From the NCBI RefSeq assembly GCF_000090795.2, contig NW_003546362.1, forward strand, positions 60,367 to 99,193: 38,827 nucleotides of DNA, given 5' to 3'. Both the position numbers and the translations under genes were made by a program. The notes under the pieces were generated by a model, which was given only the letters and a program-made list of their open reading frames with translations, searched no databases and was not told the origin of the DNA. Of this stretch, positions 1 through 11,751 are shown piece after piece. Source of the DNA: Amphimedon queenslandica. Its lineage: Eukaryota > Porifera > Demospongiae > Haplosclerida > Niphatidae. Every line of letters starts with the position of its first letter. Position 1 is the first letter of the stretch.

Positions 1-715
1 GAAATTTGGCCAAAGTCACTGTACTATAGTACAGGTACTTTGACCCAGTTTTTGAGCAACTTTAAAAATTCATAAAAAATCCAATTTTAATCGTAACTAG
101 CTCAAAATTTTTACACAATATAAGTACATGTACGTGTATATGCACAAGTAAAAATTATAAAAGTCTAAAATTCTTACATAGGTATTTTTGGCGAAATTTG
201 GCCAAAATCACTGCAGGTACTAGTTTGACTCAGTTTTTGAGCAACTTTAAAAATTCATAAAAAATCCAATTCTAATCGAAACTAGCTCAAAATTTCTACA
301 CAACATAAGTACATGTATATGCACAAGAAAAAATTATTAAAATGTAAAATTCTTACTTAGCTATTTTTGGTGAAATTTGGCCAAAGTCACTGTACTATAG
401 TACAGGGACTTTGACCTGGTTTTTGAGCAACTTTAAAAATTCATAAAAAATTCAATTTTAATCGAAACTAGCTCAAAATTGCTACACAACATAAGTACAT
501 GTATATGCACAAGAAAAATTATTAAAATGCAAAAAATTCCTATCTAGGTATTTTTGGCAAAATTTGGCCAAAGTCACTGTACTAGTACAATGACTTTGGC
601 ACAATTTTTGAGCAACTTTAAAAATTCAAAAAAATCCAATTTTTAATGGAACAAACTCAAACTTTCTTGCATGCATATGTATGCGTATATGCACCAGAAA
701 ATGTAAAAAATTCTT
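1..715. repeat. Tandem array, four units of about 185 bp
   Basis: Four head-to-tail units start here. The landmark GCAACTTTAAAAATTC recurs near 56, 241, 427 and 612, giving a period of 185-186 bp. Each unit also carries a block like AAATTTGGCCAAAGTCACTG and a tail like ACATAAGTACATGTATATGC. Units 1 and 3 contain the perfect 16 bp palindrome CTGTACTATAGTACAG (19-34 and 390-405). Related single units or short arrays appear elsewhere in the window (25.4, 29.5, 34.4, 37.0 and 37.6 kb), so this is a dispersed satellite family. It probably lies inside or just beyond the PPIL1-like gene, whose remaining exons must be further left. No gene is visible in 716-914. Confidence 0.9.
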
Positions 716-922
716 TCCTAGCAAGTGACAAGAAACTAAGCATTATGGTCATCAAATAAAATGCTATTCTAGTAAAGAAGACAAAACTATTATTTGTGTT
801 CAGAACTGCTTTTTTGTACACATAGTCATGTAGCATCGAGAAATGTCATTTTTAACAAGGAAAAAGGGAGCTAAACCCAGATAAATATACCTAATAATAT
901 AATGGTAAGTGATGTACATGTA

Positions 923-1195
923 CCGTATTTTACCATATAAACGCCTGGTCCAAATAAACGCCTGTCATTAATATATTCTAGCTATAGATACGCATATTTC
1001 TACCAAAAATAATGCCCCAGTGTTTAGATAGCCCCACTGTTTAGATGGCTCCAAAGTGCTTAAAAGTTAGAGCCTGGTCTAACTTTCCTGGAGTTGGGGG
1101 TTCGATTCCCGCTCAGGGTCACTTTTTAATTTTTTTTCAACGAATTTTTTGCTGCTAAGAAATAAACGCCTGGGCGTTTAATCGGTAAAATACGG
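923..1195. mobile_element. Short TIR element (MITE-like) with a tRNA-like B-box inside
   Basis: The ends are inverted repeats: CCGTATTTTACC..TAAACGCC on the left and GGCGTTTA..GGTAAAATACGG on the right, with only a few mismatches over about 23 bp. Identical TACATGTA octamers flank the element at 915-922 and 1196-1203. They could be an 8 bp target duplication, but TACATGTA is palindromic and abundant here, so the true ends are uncertain. There is no coding capacity. The right half (about 1060-1120) includes GGTTCGATTCC at 1099-1109, a perfect match to the Pol III B-box/T-loop consensus. A short stem (GTTAGA/TCTAAC) precedes it, so the interior may derive partly from a tRNA or SINE. Confidence 0.75.
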
Positions 1196-1291
1196 TACAT
1201 GTACATGTAGTGTGAATTGGCATGAGTAATTAAACTACTGTACACTATACATTAGTTGCTATACAATTTTTCATTTGCATGAACCACATAC

Positions 1292-2450
1292 CCGTATATT
1301 GATGAACCTCCTCTTCCTGTACCTGTTGGATCTCCACCTTGTATTACAAAATCCTACAATAATCAATAATGAAGAACAGTATGCATTAAATTTGTTCTCT
1401 GGTATTAATACAATAACATATATTCAGCAAACTTGGCATTACAGCACAACTTAATATTATTAATAATGCTATCACTGTACTTTAACTATTCTGTGAAACT
1501 TTACATTATTGTAGTATCCAGTTGTAGCCTAAAAACAAGAATTAAATCAAGCTCTTGTTTATACATGTACTGTATGATACATAATACTTTTACTTCTGCC
1601 ATATTCCTCTGTTCTGTTACATGTAAATATTGATATTGGAGAGTACTATGCCTATCATGAAGAGCTCTTGTTATCATGACAGACCAAAAAAATTCTGAGT
1701 GATGATAAAACTTAGCAAAGGACATTACCCTAATTTTATCACTGCTAGTCTGATTTCTTCATCTGCAAAAGCAACACAATCTACTAACCATTCTACCTTC
1801 AATTCTATCACCAATATGGCTGACAGAAAAAAAGTGAACCCCTTAGGTTACTATGCCTAATTCAGAGCAACAATTACCAGCTTACCACATTATGGTTTAT
1901 TATGCAATGAGTTAAACCTTAGTTTTACAATTTCAATTCTTGTCAAAACCAAAGCTAGGTGGCCGAGTAGGTGATGCTATAGATAAATATATAAATAAAA
2001 TTTTACCAGACTTTTGAGGGATTAAACTTTTGCGGATGCACCCAAAAATCATTTTTGCAGGCTTTAATTTTTGTGAATCTGACAAAATTGCGAGCAAAAG
2101 TTATTGGCCTTGAAAGTTTGCTTGTAGCTGGCAATGACAGGATTTTACCATTTGCTGCACTGCTAGGTTGATTACACTGCCTCATTTTGATACCCAATAT
2201 TATATATATATAGCATGCAATTATAATACCATGATGATACACACATAAAATAGAGGCAGTTCTGGTGGGGTACATGAACATGATGGCAATAATTACTAAT
2301 TCAGAGAAGTTTCTACAAGTCTTAGGAGCATGTTTCCAGTACAACTCAATGCCAATGTTACCCTACAATGAATAATGTCTTTATTACACTTCAGAGTCAG
2401 ACGGGTCTTACCATAGACGTCTCTAGAACAACTTTTTCTGGAGCAGCCAT
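1292..2450 (-). CDS. PPIL1: Peptidyl-prolyl cis-trans isomerase PPIL1-like, 5' four exons (partial)
   Basis: This is a cyclophilin-type proline isomerase of the PPIL1 class, a small nuclear enzyme of the spliceosome. Four exons are visible on the minus strand: 2412-2450 (MAAPEKVVLETSM, the ATG start, donor GTAAGA), 2297-2362 (GNIGIELYWKHAPKTC...), 1481-1528 (ATTGYYNNVKFHRIVK) and 1292-1353 (DFVIQGGDPTGTGRGGSSIYG, donor GTATGT). The order and phases (0,0,0,2) join cleanly. The motifs ELYWKHAPKTCRNF, KFHRI and QGGDPTGTGRGG match PPIL1 as known from vertebrates; the catalytic Arg falls in KFHRI. The remaining C-terminal half (the FxGxLAMAN and NGSQFF part of the fold) is not in the window and should lie left of position 1. 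The only unusual feature is that the repeat array and the TIR element sit in the intron at the left end. Long spurious frames overlap the introns. Confidence 0.93.
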
Positions 2451-2454
2451 GATT

Positions 2455-2545
2455 CTAGGAGTGGCGCACGGGCGGGGCTAGTCTCGCCGCGAGACTAGGG
2501 CGGGGCAGTGATGACATGGGTGTGGGTTTTTTTGCACGTACGTAC
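2455..2545. promoter_or_regulatory. GC-rich, probably bidirectional promoter with a perfect hairpin
   Basis: This GC-rich island lies just upstream of the PPIL1-like ATG (minus) and about 600 bp before the start of the plus-strand receptor. It holds two GC boxes of the GGGCGGGGC type (about 2470-2478 and 2498-2506). Between them is a perfect inverted repeat, CTAGTCTCG-CCG-CGAGACTAG (2478-2498). The GC boxes suggest Sp/KLF-type sites by general knowledge; the hairpin has no function I recognise. The rest of the spacer to 3107 is AT-rich with no other clear element. Confidence 0.5.
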
Positions 2546-3107
2546 AGCTACGCAAGTACGCGAATGTATTGATTGTGTTTGGCATCATAGATGCTCTACA
2601 AACACACACTCACTGCAAAATTTATGATTACATTTTAATACAAATTTAGTATTTAGATTTATGCTGTAGATCTATTTATAGAAATGGTTGACTCTTGAAA
2701 ATTCTATTTTTGATGCTGGGGAATTTTTGCCACAAAACCCAGTTAATGATTGTTCCAGTACTAAAATCTTCCATTTCATTTCACAATACCTTGAAAACTT
2801 ACAGCTAAAGCTTTTCTAGGTTACTGCTAGATCTAGACTCCTGCACAATTGAAACATTACTGGTAGATCTAGACAGTTGTGCACATAATTTTTTTATTGA
2901 TTGTTGTGATCAGTGCTGGGGCATTAAAGCACCAAAAATGACCCTGTTGCATGGAAACATTGACTTTAGTTTTAACTGCATTCATTTCCTCTACTGTTCG
3001 TATTCATAATTATTAAGAATGCTGCTAATGATAAACATTTATCTTTTTATTATCATGTGACTCTTTTATTGACAAAGCAAAAAGTTTGGGTGTGTCAATA
3101 AACAAAA

Positions 3108-6100
3108 ATGAAAAAATTTGAAGCTGAAAGTAAGATTGATTCTGCATTGTGACATAATGTTAATTTTAATGTTTCTTCAAGGTGGCAGTTTTTGTAAATT
3201 AGCATCAAAGCTGATGCTTGTCATTGGCATTCTTGGAACAACAATAATGCTCATTGCAGCCATCAATATTTACTTTATTACAACTGGGAAAGACACTGAC
3301 TTGCATTCTATTGAAATTGGTGATAAACTTGACCAGAGCTCTGCACTAGTAACTGTTAATTCACCTGCATCATCATCAGTAACATTCTCTTCAAATGAAA
3401 AACCTTACACCATCCTGTTTTCTGACAATATTCCATTAACTGTCACAAATTATCTTCCACCCCAACAAATTTTCTTGATGTCACAGCTATCGTCAGGTGC
3501 TGAATACAGAGACTTCAATTATTTTGGGAGTAATGAGCCTATTTATTTGCTCTCAGGATCTTTAATCACGTACGACTTAACAATAAGTTCGATGAAAATG
3601 ATCAATGCTACATATTTAGCTTGTCTCTATCTTTTCGCAAACAGAACACAACACGACAACTTTATAATGTATAATAGCAGTGTGGAGTATGATGATTCTT
3701 ATTGTTTTATGTCAGCAGTCACACCAGGAGCTACAACTGCATCACATTCTTTCAATATTATAAAAGCTGGGCAGTACTATGTGGGTATGGAATTGCAGAG
3801 TGGTATTAGTATACAAGCAAATGCTTCTGTTTTGCAAGTATATTATAATACTGCTGGGTTTCAACAAATTAACTGCAGTGCAACATTTACCTGCTCATTT
3901 GACGTATGCAATACATTTATTTGCAATCAAAAGGCAACCACTTATTTTCTTGTCAAACCATCAAACAAAATTATTATTTTCTATTTTTCTACAAGTCCAC
4001 AACTAAATGGATCAATATATGGTGGTTTTATTACAATTGTTGTTTTAGGGAGCTTATGCTGCTGTTTCAACTTTATCTGGTTCTGTTGTTTTTTTTATTG
4101 TAGATCTGGTAGATTTAATTCTACTCACAAGTATGATTTATTGGAACCAGCAAGAACCAAGGAATCAAAAAATACAAAAGACCAATCATTTTCATTAAAG
4201 TCTAACTCTGATAATTTTGGACCAGAACTACATTGGCCAAAATCTAAACTTGAAGAGTCATTTAATAGTACTCATGATGCAACATTTGGTGGCATTGTGC
4301 AGGCACATTTTGACCCTCAACATTTACCAAATTTACCTAGAATTGCTTTTAAAGGTATAATATCACTTAGAGATCTATACTCATTGTATGTTCATTTACT
4401 GCAGATCATAAATCTATTCAATCTAGTTCAACCAAAACACAACTTAAATCTGAAACCTCTTCACATTTAGATCTTGTTGATGTTGATGCCTACCAATCCC
4501 ATAGTACTGTAGTAGAAACATACCAATTGTCAGATGCATGTCAATTTCATATACCGGTTTCTGAAAGAGGTAAAACATAGTTTCATTTTAATTATTTAAG
4601 GTGATTATTTATAGAAAAACCTTCATTTGAAAATTATTCAGATGTATTACTGCCACCTCAAACAAATGGTGAACAATTAATTGGTATGGACAGTATGTAA
4701 ACACCACTCATAATTTTATACTATTTTAACAAACATAGGTGGTAAGCAAACTTGTAACTCATCATTAACAGAAAAATTACTTAAAAATATAAAAAGTATA
4801 ATAAATCTATATGAATTTCATTTACTATTTTATGATTTACTTTAGATGCATTTGGTGAGGTGTATATGCTATCATTAGACAGTAGTGGTCTAGTGTATCA
4901 CTGTAATCAGTATGGAGTGACTCTCATTATTCCAGAGGGAGCAGTAAAAGAGTCAACTACTGTATGGTTTGGAGCATGTCTGTTGAGTGACAAGTTTAAG
5001 TTTGGTGATTATGTACCAGTCACTCCTATTGTATGGGTACACATTGACAGAAAGCTGGATAAAAGTGCAGAACTGTACATTCCTCATGATGTTATCATTT
5101 CCAGTGAAAGCAATTTACAGCAGTTCGCTATACTAACAGCTCATGATGACTGCTCTGATGTAATAAGTTTCCAAAAAAATTATATGCCACAACTTCAACT
5201 TGAATCTGGCTTCCAAATTTTTAAAATTTTGTCACCTCATTTTTGTTCTAATTGTGTTGCTGTTCAAAATAGAGTTTACCAAGCCATATCCAAAAGATAT
5301 TTAATAGCAAGAGCTGATAAGAAAATTGGCAGCAGAAAACTATTGGTCCAATTTATCTTTTTATGCCAACTACAAGGCTGCAGAAAGGTACATATTTTCA
5401 GCACAAGTGACTATCAATACTAAGTACATGATTGTGTGTTAGGTTGTTGAAGATCAGTGTGATAAGGAAGAATTTAGAATTATATCTTGGAAACCAGTCA
5501 CATTTACGGGTGATGGTCAAGTATCACTATCTTTTGAGCCACATATTGTCCCTGGTTGGAAAAGAGAAGAAGTTGGAATCTCTCAAGACTATGTAAGTTA
5601 TGTATACTATCAAAAATGTGCCATGCATGAAATAACTAATAGATTTCTGTTGAAGATATTGATTATTATAAAATGATGGGTTGTGAAAATGATGCAGAAG
5701 TGACTGAAGATGAACTTGAGCGGCTTAAGATATTAGAAGACCTTCTTTCTTATCCTCCTCGTTTCAAGATAGAATTTATATCAGATGCAGTAGTAGAAAA
5801 AAGTCAAAAGGTGATAGTTCGATTCAATCAAGTTCACCCTCCAGTAAAAAGCACAGTCCTGTTAGAAGGTTCTATAGACTTACCTCCTTCCCCATCTCTA
5901 TCTGCAACTAGTATTGATTTAATTTCAAATGGTAAGTATTTTATGCACTTAATTTTATTGCACTATCTAATTCTTAGCAAATGATTCATTACTGGGAGAT
6001 TGTCTTTGTATTATTGCAAGTGAAAAAGATATAAGAGAAAAATGGTTTGAATTTGGATATAAATTGAATCTTACTGTTGGTCAGCTTGAAGAAATTGAAC

Positions 6101-6789
6101 AGACAAGTGTTGATCCCATTCAACGTACTAGAAAAGTTGTAATTCATTGGAGGGATCAGAATAGATCAGAATCATGGGAACCTTTTGCTGCAGCTCTTGC
6201 CAAGATTGGGTTTAAAGATTTAGCACATAAAGTTAAAGATCACTTTGATTCTCCTCCCGCACTTGAATCAGAACCTGAAGTTAATAAAGATCACTATAAG
6301 GGAGTTTATTGTAATCTTTGTAAAGAATATCATCTTAAACCTGAAGACATTCAACAAGAAATACCAAGTAAGTTGTGCTTCACAATAAATATATGAGATT
6401 AGATTACTTAACCTACTCTTGTTAGATATTATAGGTTATGTGTTTATAATATTTATGGTATAATTTTGTAATACTTTATAGATGTTGGCTTTCCTCCTGA
6501 TATGGTTAATCTGACAAACTTGGTAGCAGCTAAGATTCCAGACCAGTTTTATCAATTTGGAACAGCAGTTCGTATAAATGATGGTTTCTTAAAGAGCCTC
6601 TATGATACTTATCATAATCCCATGGATAGATTCATTACAATTTTCAATAGATGGAAAGACAATGATCCTGACACTTACACATGGAGTACTGTCATTAAGG
6701 TGCTTGAGTCTGATGCTATTGGAGCTCATGCAGTAGCTCAAGATGTTAAGAAGCATCTTATTGCTATTGCAGAGGCGGCTGAGCATTAG
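3108..6789 (+). CDS. Two-TM receptor with ZU5 and two Death-like domains (UNC5-related)
   Basis: Predicted nine-exon gene of about 1038 aa. Exons: 3108-3129, 3182-4354, 4405-4569, 4615-4692, 4846-5387, 5443-5592, 5643-5931, 5978-6367 and 6482-6789. All junctions are GT/AG and phase-consistent. The start is the ATG at 3108, which splices after only 22 coding bases. Residues about 16-40 form a hydrophobic signal anchor. An N-glycosylation-rich ectodomain with a Cys cluster (INCSATFTCSFDVCNTFIC) follows. A second TM is at about 286-313 (ITIVVLGSLCCCFNFIW). The cytoplasmic part has a ZU5 domain at about 485-600 (YGVTLIIPEGAVKESTTVWF), a beta-rich stretch that may correspond to UPA (about 660-800), a Death domain at about 806-895 (EKWFEFGYKLNLT...) and a second diverged Death-like helical domain at about 937-1038. 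By analogy with UNC5 and PIDD it should recruit Death-fold adaptors from the plasma membrane. No netrin-receptor Ig or TSP domain is present, so the ligand is unknown. Confidence 0.85.
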
Positions 6790-7123
6790 TCCTCCAAACT
6801 AATGCATATACACTAATTTTATTATTTTTATTATTGTTTCCTATTATGAATTCATTGATTGTGTATTTATGTTCTACTTTTATGTTGATGACATCAGCTG
6901 TTTAGATTTGATACATGTAGATCATCAATAGTACATTTTTATTTATTTAAAAGACTCTGCATTAAAGGCTCATCATCAAAGTAGAAGGGTGTAATATTTA
7001 AGTCAAACATTTACTTAGCAAAAATATAAAAGCAAAAACACTAAATTTATAGTTTAGATCTGCATGCATATTTCAAAAAGCAAAATTAATTAATGTACAT
7101 GTATGCATTTTTTATAAGGGTAA
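6790..7123. other. Convergent 3' intergenic spacer
   Basis: This AT-rich spacer lies between the tail-to-tail stop codons of the ZU5/Death receptor and the beta-helix multi-TM gene. It should contain both 3' UTRs. Possible ATTAAA-type poly(A) signals occur on the plus strand (near 6960), but nothing decisive is seen and no gene is visible. Confidence 0.5.
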
Positions 7124-10100
7124 TTAAGTTGACATCCATTCAAGAAGAGGTTCCCGGGCCTGAGTATAATCCCCTGTATCATGTATGTCATTATAATATG
7201 CAGCTCTTTGTCTTTGATGTACTGACCTCTTCCTTTTTAATTTCTCTGAGACCAATGTTTTTGTGGACTGTAAAAGTTGGAACAGTTTCCCTAGTTTATT
7301 TGTCACCACTAGGACATGATAGGTGATGATTATGCAGAAAATGATGATAGTGGGGCAAAACGAAATTGAAATAAATATTGCAACTTCTTTTGGATAATCA
7401 TGAAAAAAATATATAGCAATGTAGAATGTAGTGCTGATGGATAGAAGAAGAAAGATGTTTACAGCATTGAGTATTTTATTTCTGAAAGGCAAAAAGCAGG
7501 CTTGAAATGCTATGAAGACTTGAAGTATTAGAAACAAAAGTAGCTCAAAGATTAATGAGAAAAACAAGTTTCCCAACTCTTGTACTGTATCAATTAGATA
7601 CACATGCACTACAAAAAGCTGATTTATTGCAAACCAGTACCACCTATTTGCTTTGTAAGGTGCATGGATTGCTTCAAAGAAGGGACGAATGTACTCTCTT
7701 GTCCTGTCAAATTTTAATAGGCATTTACCAAAGAGTATTATGACCATATATGGAATTAATATAAATCCCACTACAACTGAAGTGATTATCATCAACCATT
7801 TATGTTCAACACTAGCATATGTTGTTGTTCCATTGTAATACCAAACTGTTTTGGTATGATATGAGTTTTCATTTTCAATGTGAATCTCTGCCGATTTGAA
7901 CACACTGAGTATTGCTTGAAGTAATTGAGTGAATGAAAGATGAACCACTGTCACAAGAACTTGAACTGATGACTTAGACAAACGATCAGAAACTTTTGAT
8001 GAACATTTACTCAAAATACCAAGAAAGCCAATAATGATAATTAAATAAACAGGAAAACATAAATTCAGCACAGTTTTATGTAATTCCGTCATTCCATTAT
8101 AAAAACAAAGTGGAAAACCATGATTAAGATTCAACCAAGATATGAAAACACTAGAAGATTCAACAAAGTAAGACACATTACCACAATCACTGCATGGCAC
8201 CTTTAAATATCCTACAATTCTAGCATTAGCTACTTGTGCAAAAAATATGATGCTGTTAAGTGTACCGGTTGCTAATGTTAATTTCAGTGTATACAATAGG
8301 AATACAAGGAGAGGACCAGCTAGTATATAAAAGACTGATGCAAGAAGCCATAAATTGCTAGTGCATGATTGACAAACTGTAGACCCAAAAACTATGCTAT
8401 GATTAGAGATGCATTCTCCACAAAGATTTCCTGTTCGTGAGCCATGACATAATGGTTTTGAGTCTCCTATTAATGATGAAGTAACGAATGAGCCTGTATC
8501 ATTGATTTTTAGTATGTCATGATGACTATGAATATTACAGTAGCCTGGGGGACAAGATAAGCTGTACTGAAGTGAGTCATTTTTTCCTGAGCCGGCCCAC
8601 AAATATTGATAAGGCCTTGTAAAGCTCACATCATCAATATTGCACAGCAACTTTTTTCCATTTGAATTATGGTTGACGATTTTCTCAAAATTTGGTAAAC
8701 ACCCACAAGCTCCTGTAAAAGGATTTAGTTTGAAGCCAGGAGGGCAAAATTTCAGTGTGATTCTTTTTCCAGCAATCTTGCTTGGATTTGAAGTACTGAA
8801 AAGTAAAAGGCCTCTTCTATTGCTTTCTGAAAGTTGTTTTGTGTGAACAGTCAAATTCATGTTAGTGCAGTTTGTTCCTCCCTTAACAATAACATTATAT
8901 GTATTTTGCTTACCATTAAAAAACCAGTCGATTCCTTTTACTTGATTATTTGTTCTCTCAGCAAATGATACCGTTAAAATGCTGAAGGTGTGGTGATGAT
9001 TACTGTCATTGACACTGATAGGTATTTGTAGCAATGCCCCAGGATAGACTTCATATGAATACTTCCTGTTGCATACTATTATGTAATCACCAAATGAAAC
9101 AACGTCAGTTAATGGAATGTGTTTAAAAATTTTACTATATATCTTTATCAAATCTCTTCCAAATACATTATTCATATAGCAGTTAGAATCAAAAATTTTC
9201 TGAGAATATATTGCATTTCCGGCTAATCGTGCAGAATTATTAATGAAGCTCATGCTAATATTTTTATAATGGCCTGAAAGTAATTGAAATGTGCAAGAGC
9301 CCCTCATAAACATACCTCCTGCAGCATATATAGCTCCCCCTAATGATTTAGCTTTATTATTGGTAAAGTTAGCCCTTAGTCCATCCTTCAAGTATACTAG
9401 ACTATTCTCAAGCAATCGAATTGCCGGCCCATAATCAGCTCTATTATCACAGAATGATATAGTTCCTTGAAGTACAACTGTGGATTTTAGTATTTCAAAA
9501 ACGGACCCATAATTTTGGGAAAAATTGCTAGGCTGTGCTTGTGACCCATTTATTATCAGTTTCTGTATGTTAACAAAATAAAAGACACTTACTGGATAGA
9601 ATAATTTGATAAAATCAAATTTGCCATATACTTTTGAATCAGGATTGCTATATGCTGTAATAGATTCCATCAGAAAAGTTACTACTGATTGGCTACTAGT
9701 TGGACGGGTGTTAACATACATACCACCTCCATGATATTTGCCAGTGTTGCCAACAAACGAAACATTACGGAACGCAAAATTGATCTTTGGCTGTATTATA
9801 GCAGATTCATTTTGAACCACTGATAAATACACTGCTCCTGCACTCCACTTTTTTTTGTCAAAAAATGATTCTCCATTATTTGCAAAGTTAGTGTTCATGA
9901 TTGTTATAGCATGGTGAACTTTATTGTGTGAATGACTGAAGTTATTGAGAATAAAGGAGCTTGCAATTGCTGCTCCTCGACACTTTGAAAGTAATGAATT
10001 CTCAAAAAAAATAGAATCATTAATTATTGTTTGTGAATCAAGCTTAGAATTATAGTGAAGGATTAACGCTGCACCAGCCAAGTACCCTAAACATGAACGG

Positions 10101-11000
10101 ATTGTTGTTTTTGAAATAATAACTGTAGCTGGTATGCTAGCATAATGTTGCCACTGTTGCACATAGAGTATTGTGATACCTGCAGCATTAACAACCGGAA
10201 ATGATGGCCAGGCCATGTCAGTAAGACAAGGTTCATTTTGCCAGTAATGATTAAATGCCAAGTTATTTTCAAAAGTCGAATTAGCAATGCTCAAGTTATA
10301 ATTTGAATAATTTTTTGGAGCAATCTGCAGGTAGCTAAAAAGGACTAGGACTCCACTACCAATGCCAATTTTTGCAAAACCTGCTATGTGAAAATTTTGA
10401 GAATAGCTAACGTGAAGAAAATTAAAGGAAGCATTTGGAAGATTAACTGCTGCAATAGCAAACCCAGAGTAGTATACGAAATTTATATGTTGTACATATA
10501 GATTCCCAATATTAGCAAAAACCAATACAGCAGCATGATAACGAGTAAAATGTACAGAAGAAAATGTGGAGTTGATAAGATTAATAGACTCCTCATTCAT
10601 GGTAGTGAGGTTTGTACCACAGTTGCTAAAATTAAGACCTCTCATGGTAAGGGAACCATTAATGCCAAAGAAAGCAAAACCTCTCGTCCAATATTTATCA
10701 TTGTACCATATGTTATTTGGTATACAATTTATGTGTGCTAAAGTATCATCAGTACCATGCACATGTGATGGTGAGTGATTGACTGATGTTAACTGTACAG
10801 AAATTACCTGATTTGATCTCATGAGTGATGGTAGAATTGAGTGTAATGATGACATCACTGCTGTACAGGTCAGGATGGTAATCACACAAGAGCCTCTCCA
10901 GTTGATTGTTAGTATTGACACTAATATTAATAGGGGATCTTGATTGAACTAAAACTATCAAATGTAGAAGAAGAAAAGAAATGATATTCACCTTAGCCAT
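7124..11000 (-). CDS. Beta-helix ectodomain, multi-TM orphan receptor (large form)
   Basis: About 1264 aa. I start it at the ATG at 11000, which opens a signal peptide (MAKVNIISFLLLHLIVLVQS). Two reading frames must be joined near 10.7 kb. A phase-consistent 82 bp intron at 10681-10762 (GTGCAT...GAGAG) gives a smooth junction ITC-FAFFGINGS; the donor is weak, so an indel is the alternative. The ectodomain has right-handed beta-helix/PMP-like repeats (FVGNTGKYHGGGMYVN, NNKAKSLGGAIYAAGG) with many N-glycosylation sites. A Cys-rich segment follows at about 720-850 (CPPGFKLNPFTGACGC, CGECISN...CQSC). Then come about seven or eight TM helices (about 850-1220) with the family motifs LATGTLNSIIFFAQ and APYK. 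The short tail ends REPLLEWMST. It shares the Cys/TM module and tail with the genes at 26.7 and 31.0 kb. Plausibly a surface receptor; the ligand and G-protein coupling are unknown. Confidence 0.82.
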
Positions 11001-11751
11001 AACATCTGCTGAGTCATAAGAGGCCACCACTTAAACTTAAAATGAAACTGAAGTAGATCTAGTAACAGTAGTGATAGCTAATTACTGAAAGTTTGTTATA
11101 ATAATTAGTGTCTTTTTATCCGTTCTGAAAATGAAAATGCCATAATCACTATATGAAATAGAGTGATAACAAACATTGTGTATAAGTGGCACACAATGTA
11201 GAATATATACAAACAAGCTAAATTTTAGTCATGTTTTGATTTTACATTTTGTACACATAAAGCAAGCCATGAAAATATGATTTACATGTAGAGGGACAAA
11301 CTCTATAGCTATAGAAATTTACGACAACTTGTCAATGGATATAAATTATTGTTTTTCTTAATATTCATGACACAATGCACTCTTGTTTTTCTTATGAACA
11401 GATAAACTAATAATTATTCAGTGTATAAACTGGTATATCTTTCACAATGACAAGTTTATTTGTATTGCCAATATCTAGCGGCACATGACATCAATACACT
11501 ATAAAGTTAGATATAAACATTGTTTAATGTTTATAGATGATAACTGATATAAGGAAATCTCAACTTGTGTAGTATAGTTGGCTTCATTCATATTCATAAC
11601 AATAGTGATTAATCAATCTAATATTGCTAGCTTGTATACTCTAAATATAGGTATACTGATATCAAGGAATAATGTTTCTTTAGCATATAAAATAATAAAA
11701 CAATCTACACGCATATAGATCTAGTGGAATTGTTTTGATTTACTTCACATA
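11001..11751. promoter_or_regulatory. Divergent intergenic region between two receptor genes
   Basis: This 750 bp AT-rich spacer lies between the start codons of the minus-strand beta-helix receptor and the plus-strand class C GPCR. It must hold both 5' UTRs and promoters. I see no GC box, no convincing TATA element in a defined position, and no ORF or repeat. Its bidirectional role is inferred only from gene orientation. Confidence 0.4.

Noticed and set aside
1060-1120. Possible tRNA gene
   Set aside because: The B-box is good, but no acceptor stem or convincing A-box completes a cloverleaf; treated as a tRNA-like part of a mobile element.
1728-1822. Minus-strand frame with acceptor-like start (LVIELKVEWLVDCVAFADEE) ending in a stop
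   Set aside because: It falls in a PPIL1 intron, would terminate that protein early, and matches no part of cyclophilins; probably chance or a rare alternative exon.
10087-10287. Frames inside the beta-helix, GPCR and NACHT genes on either strand
   Set aside because: They are shadows of long supported coding frames.
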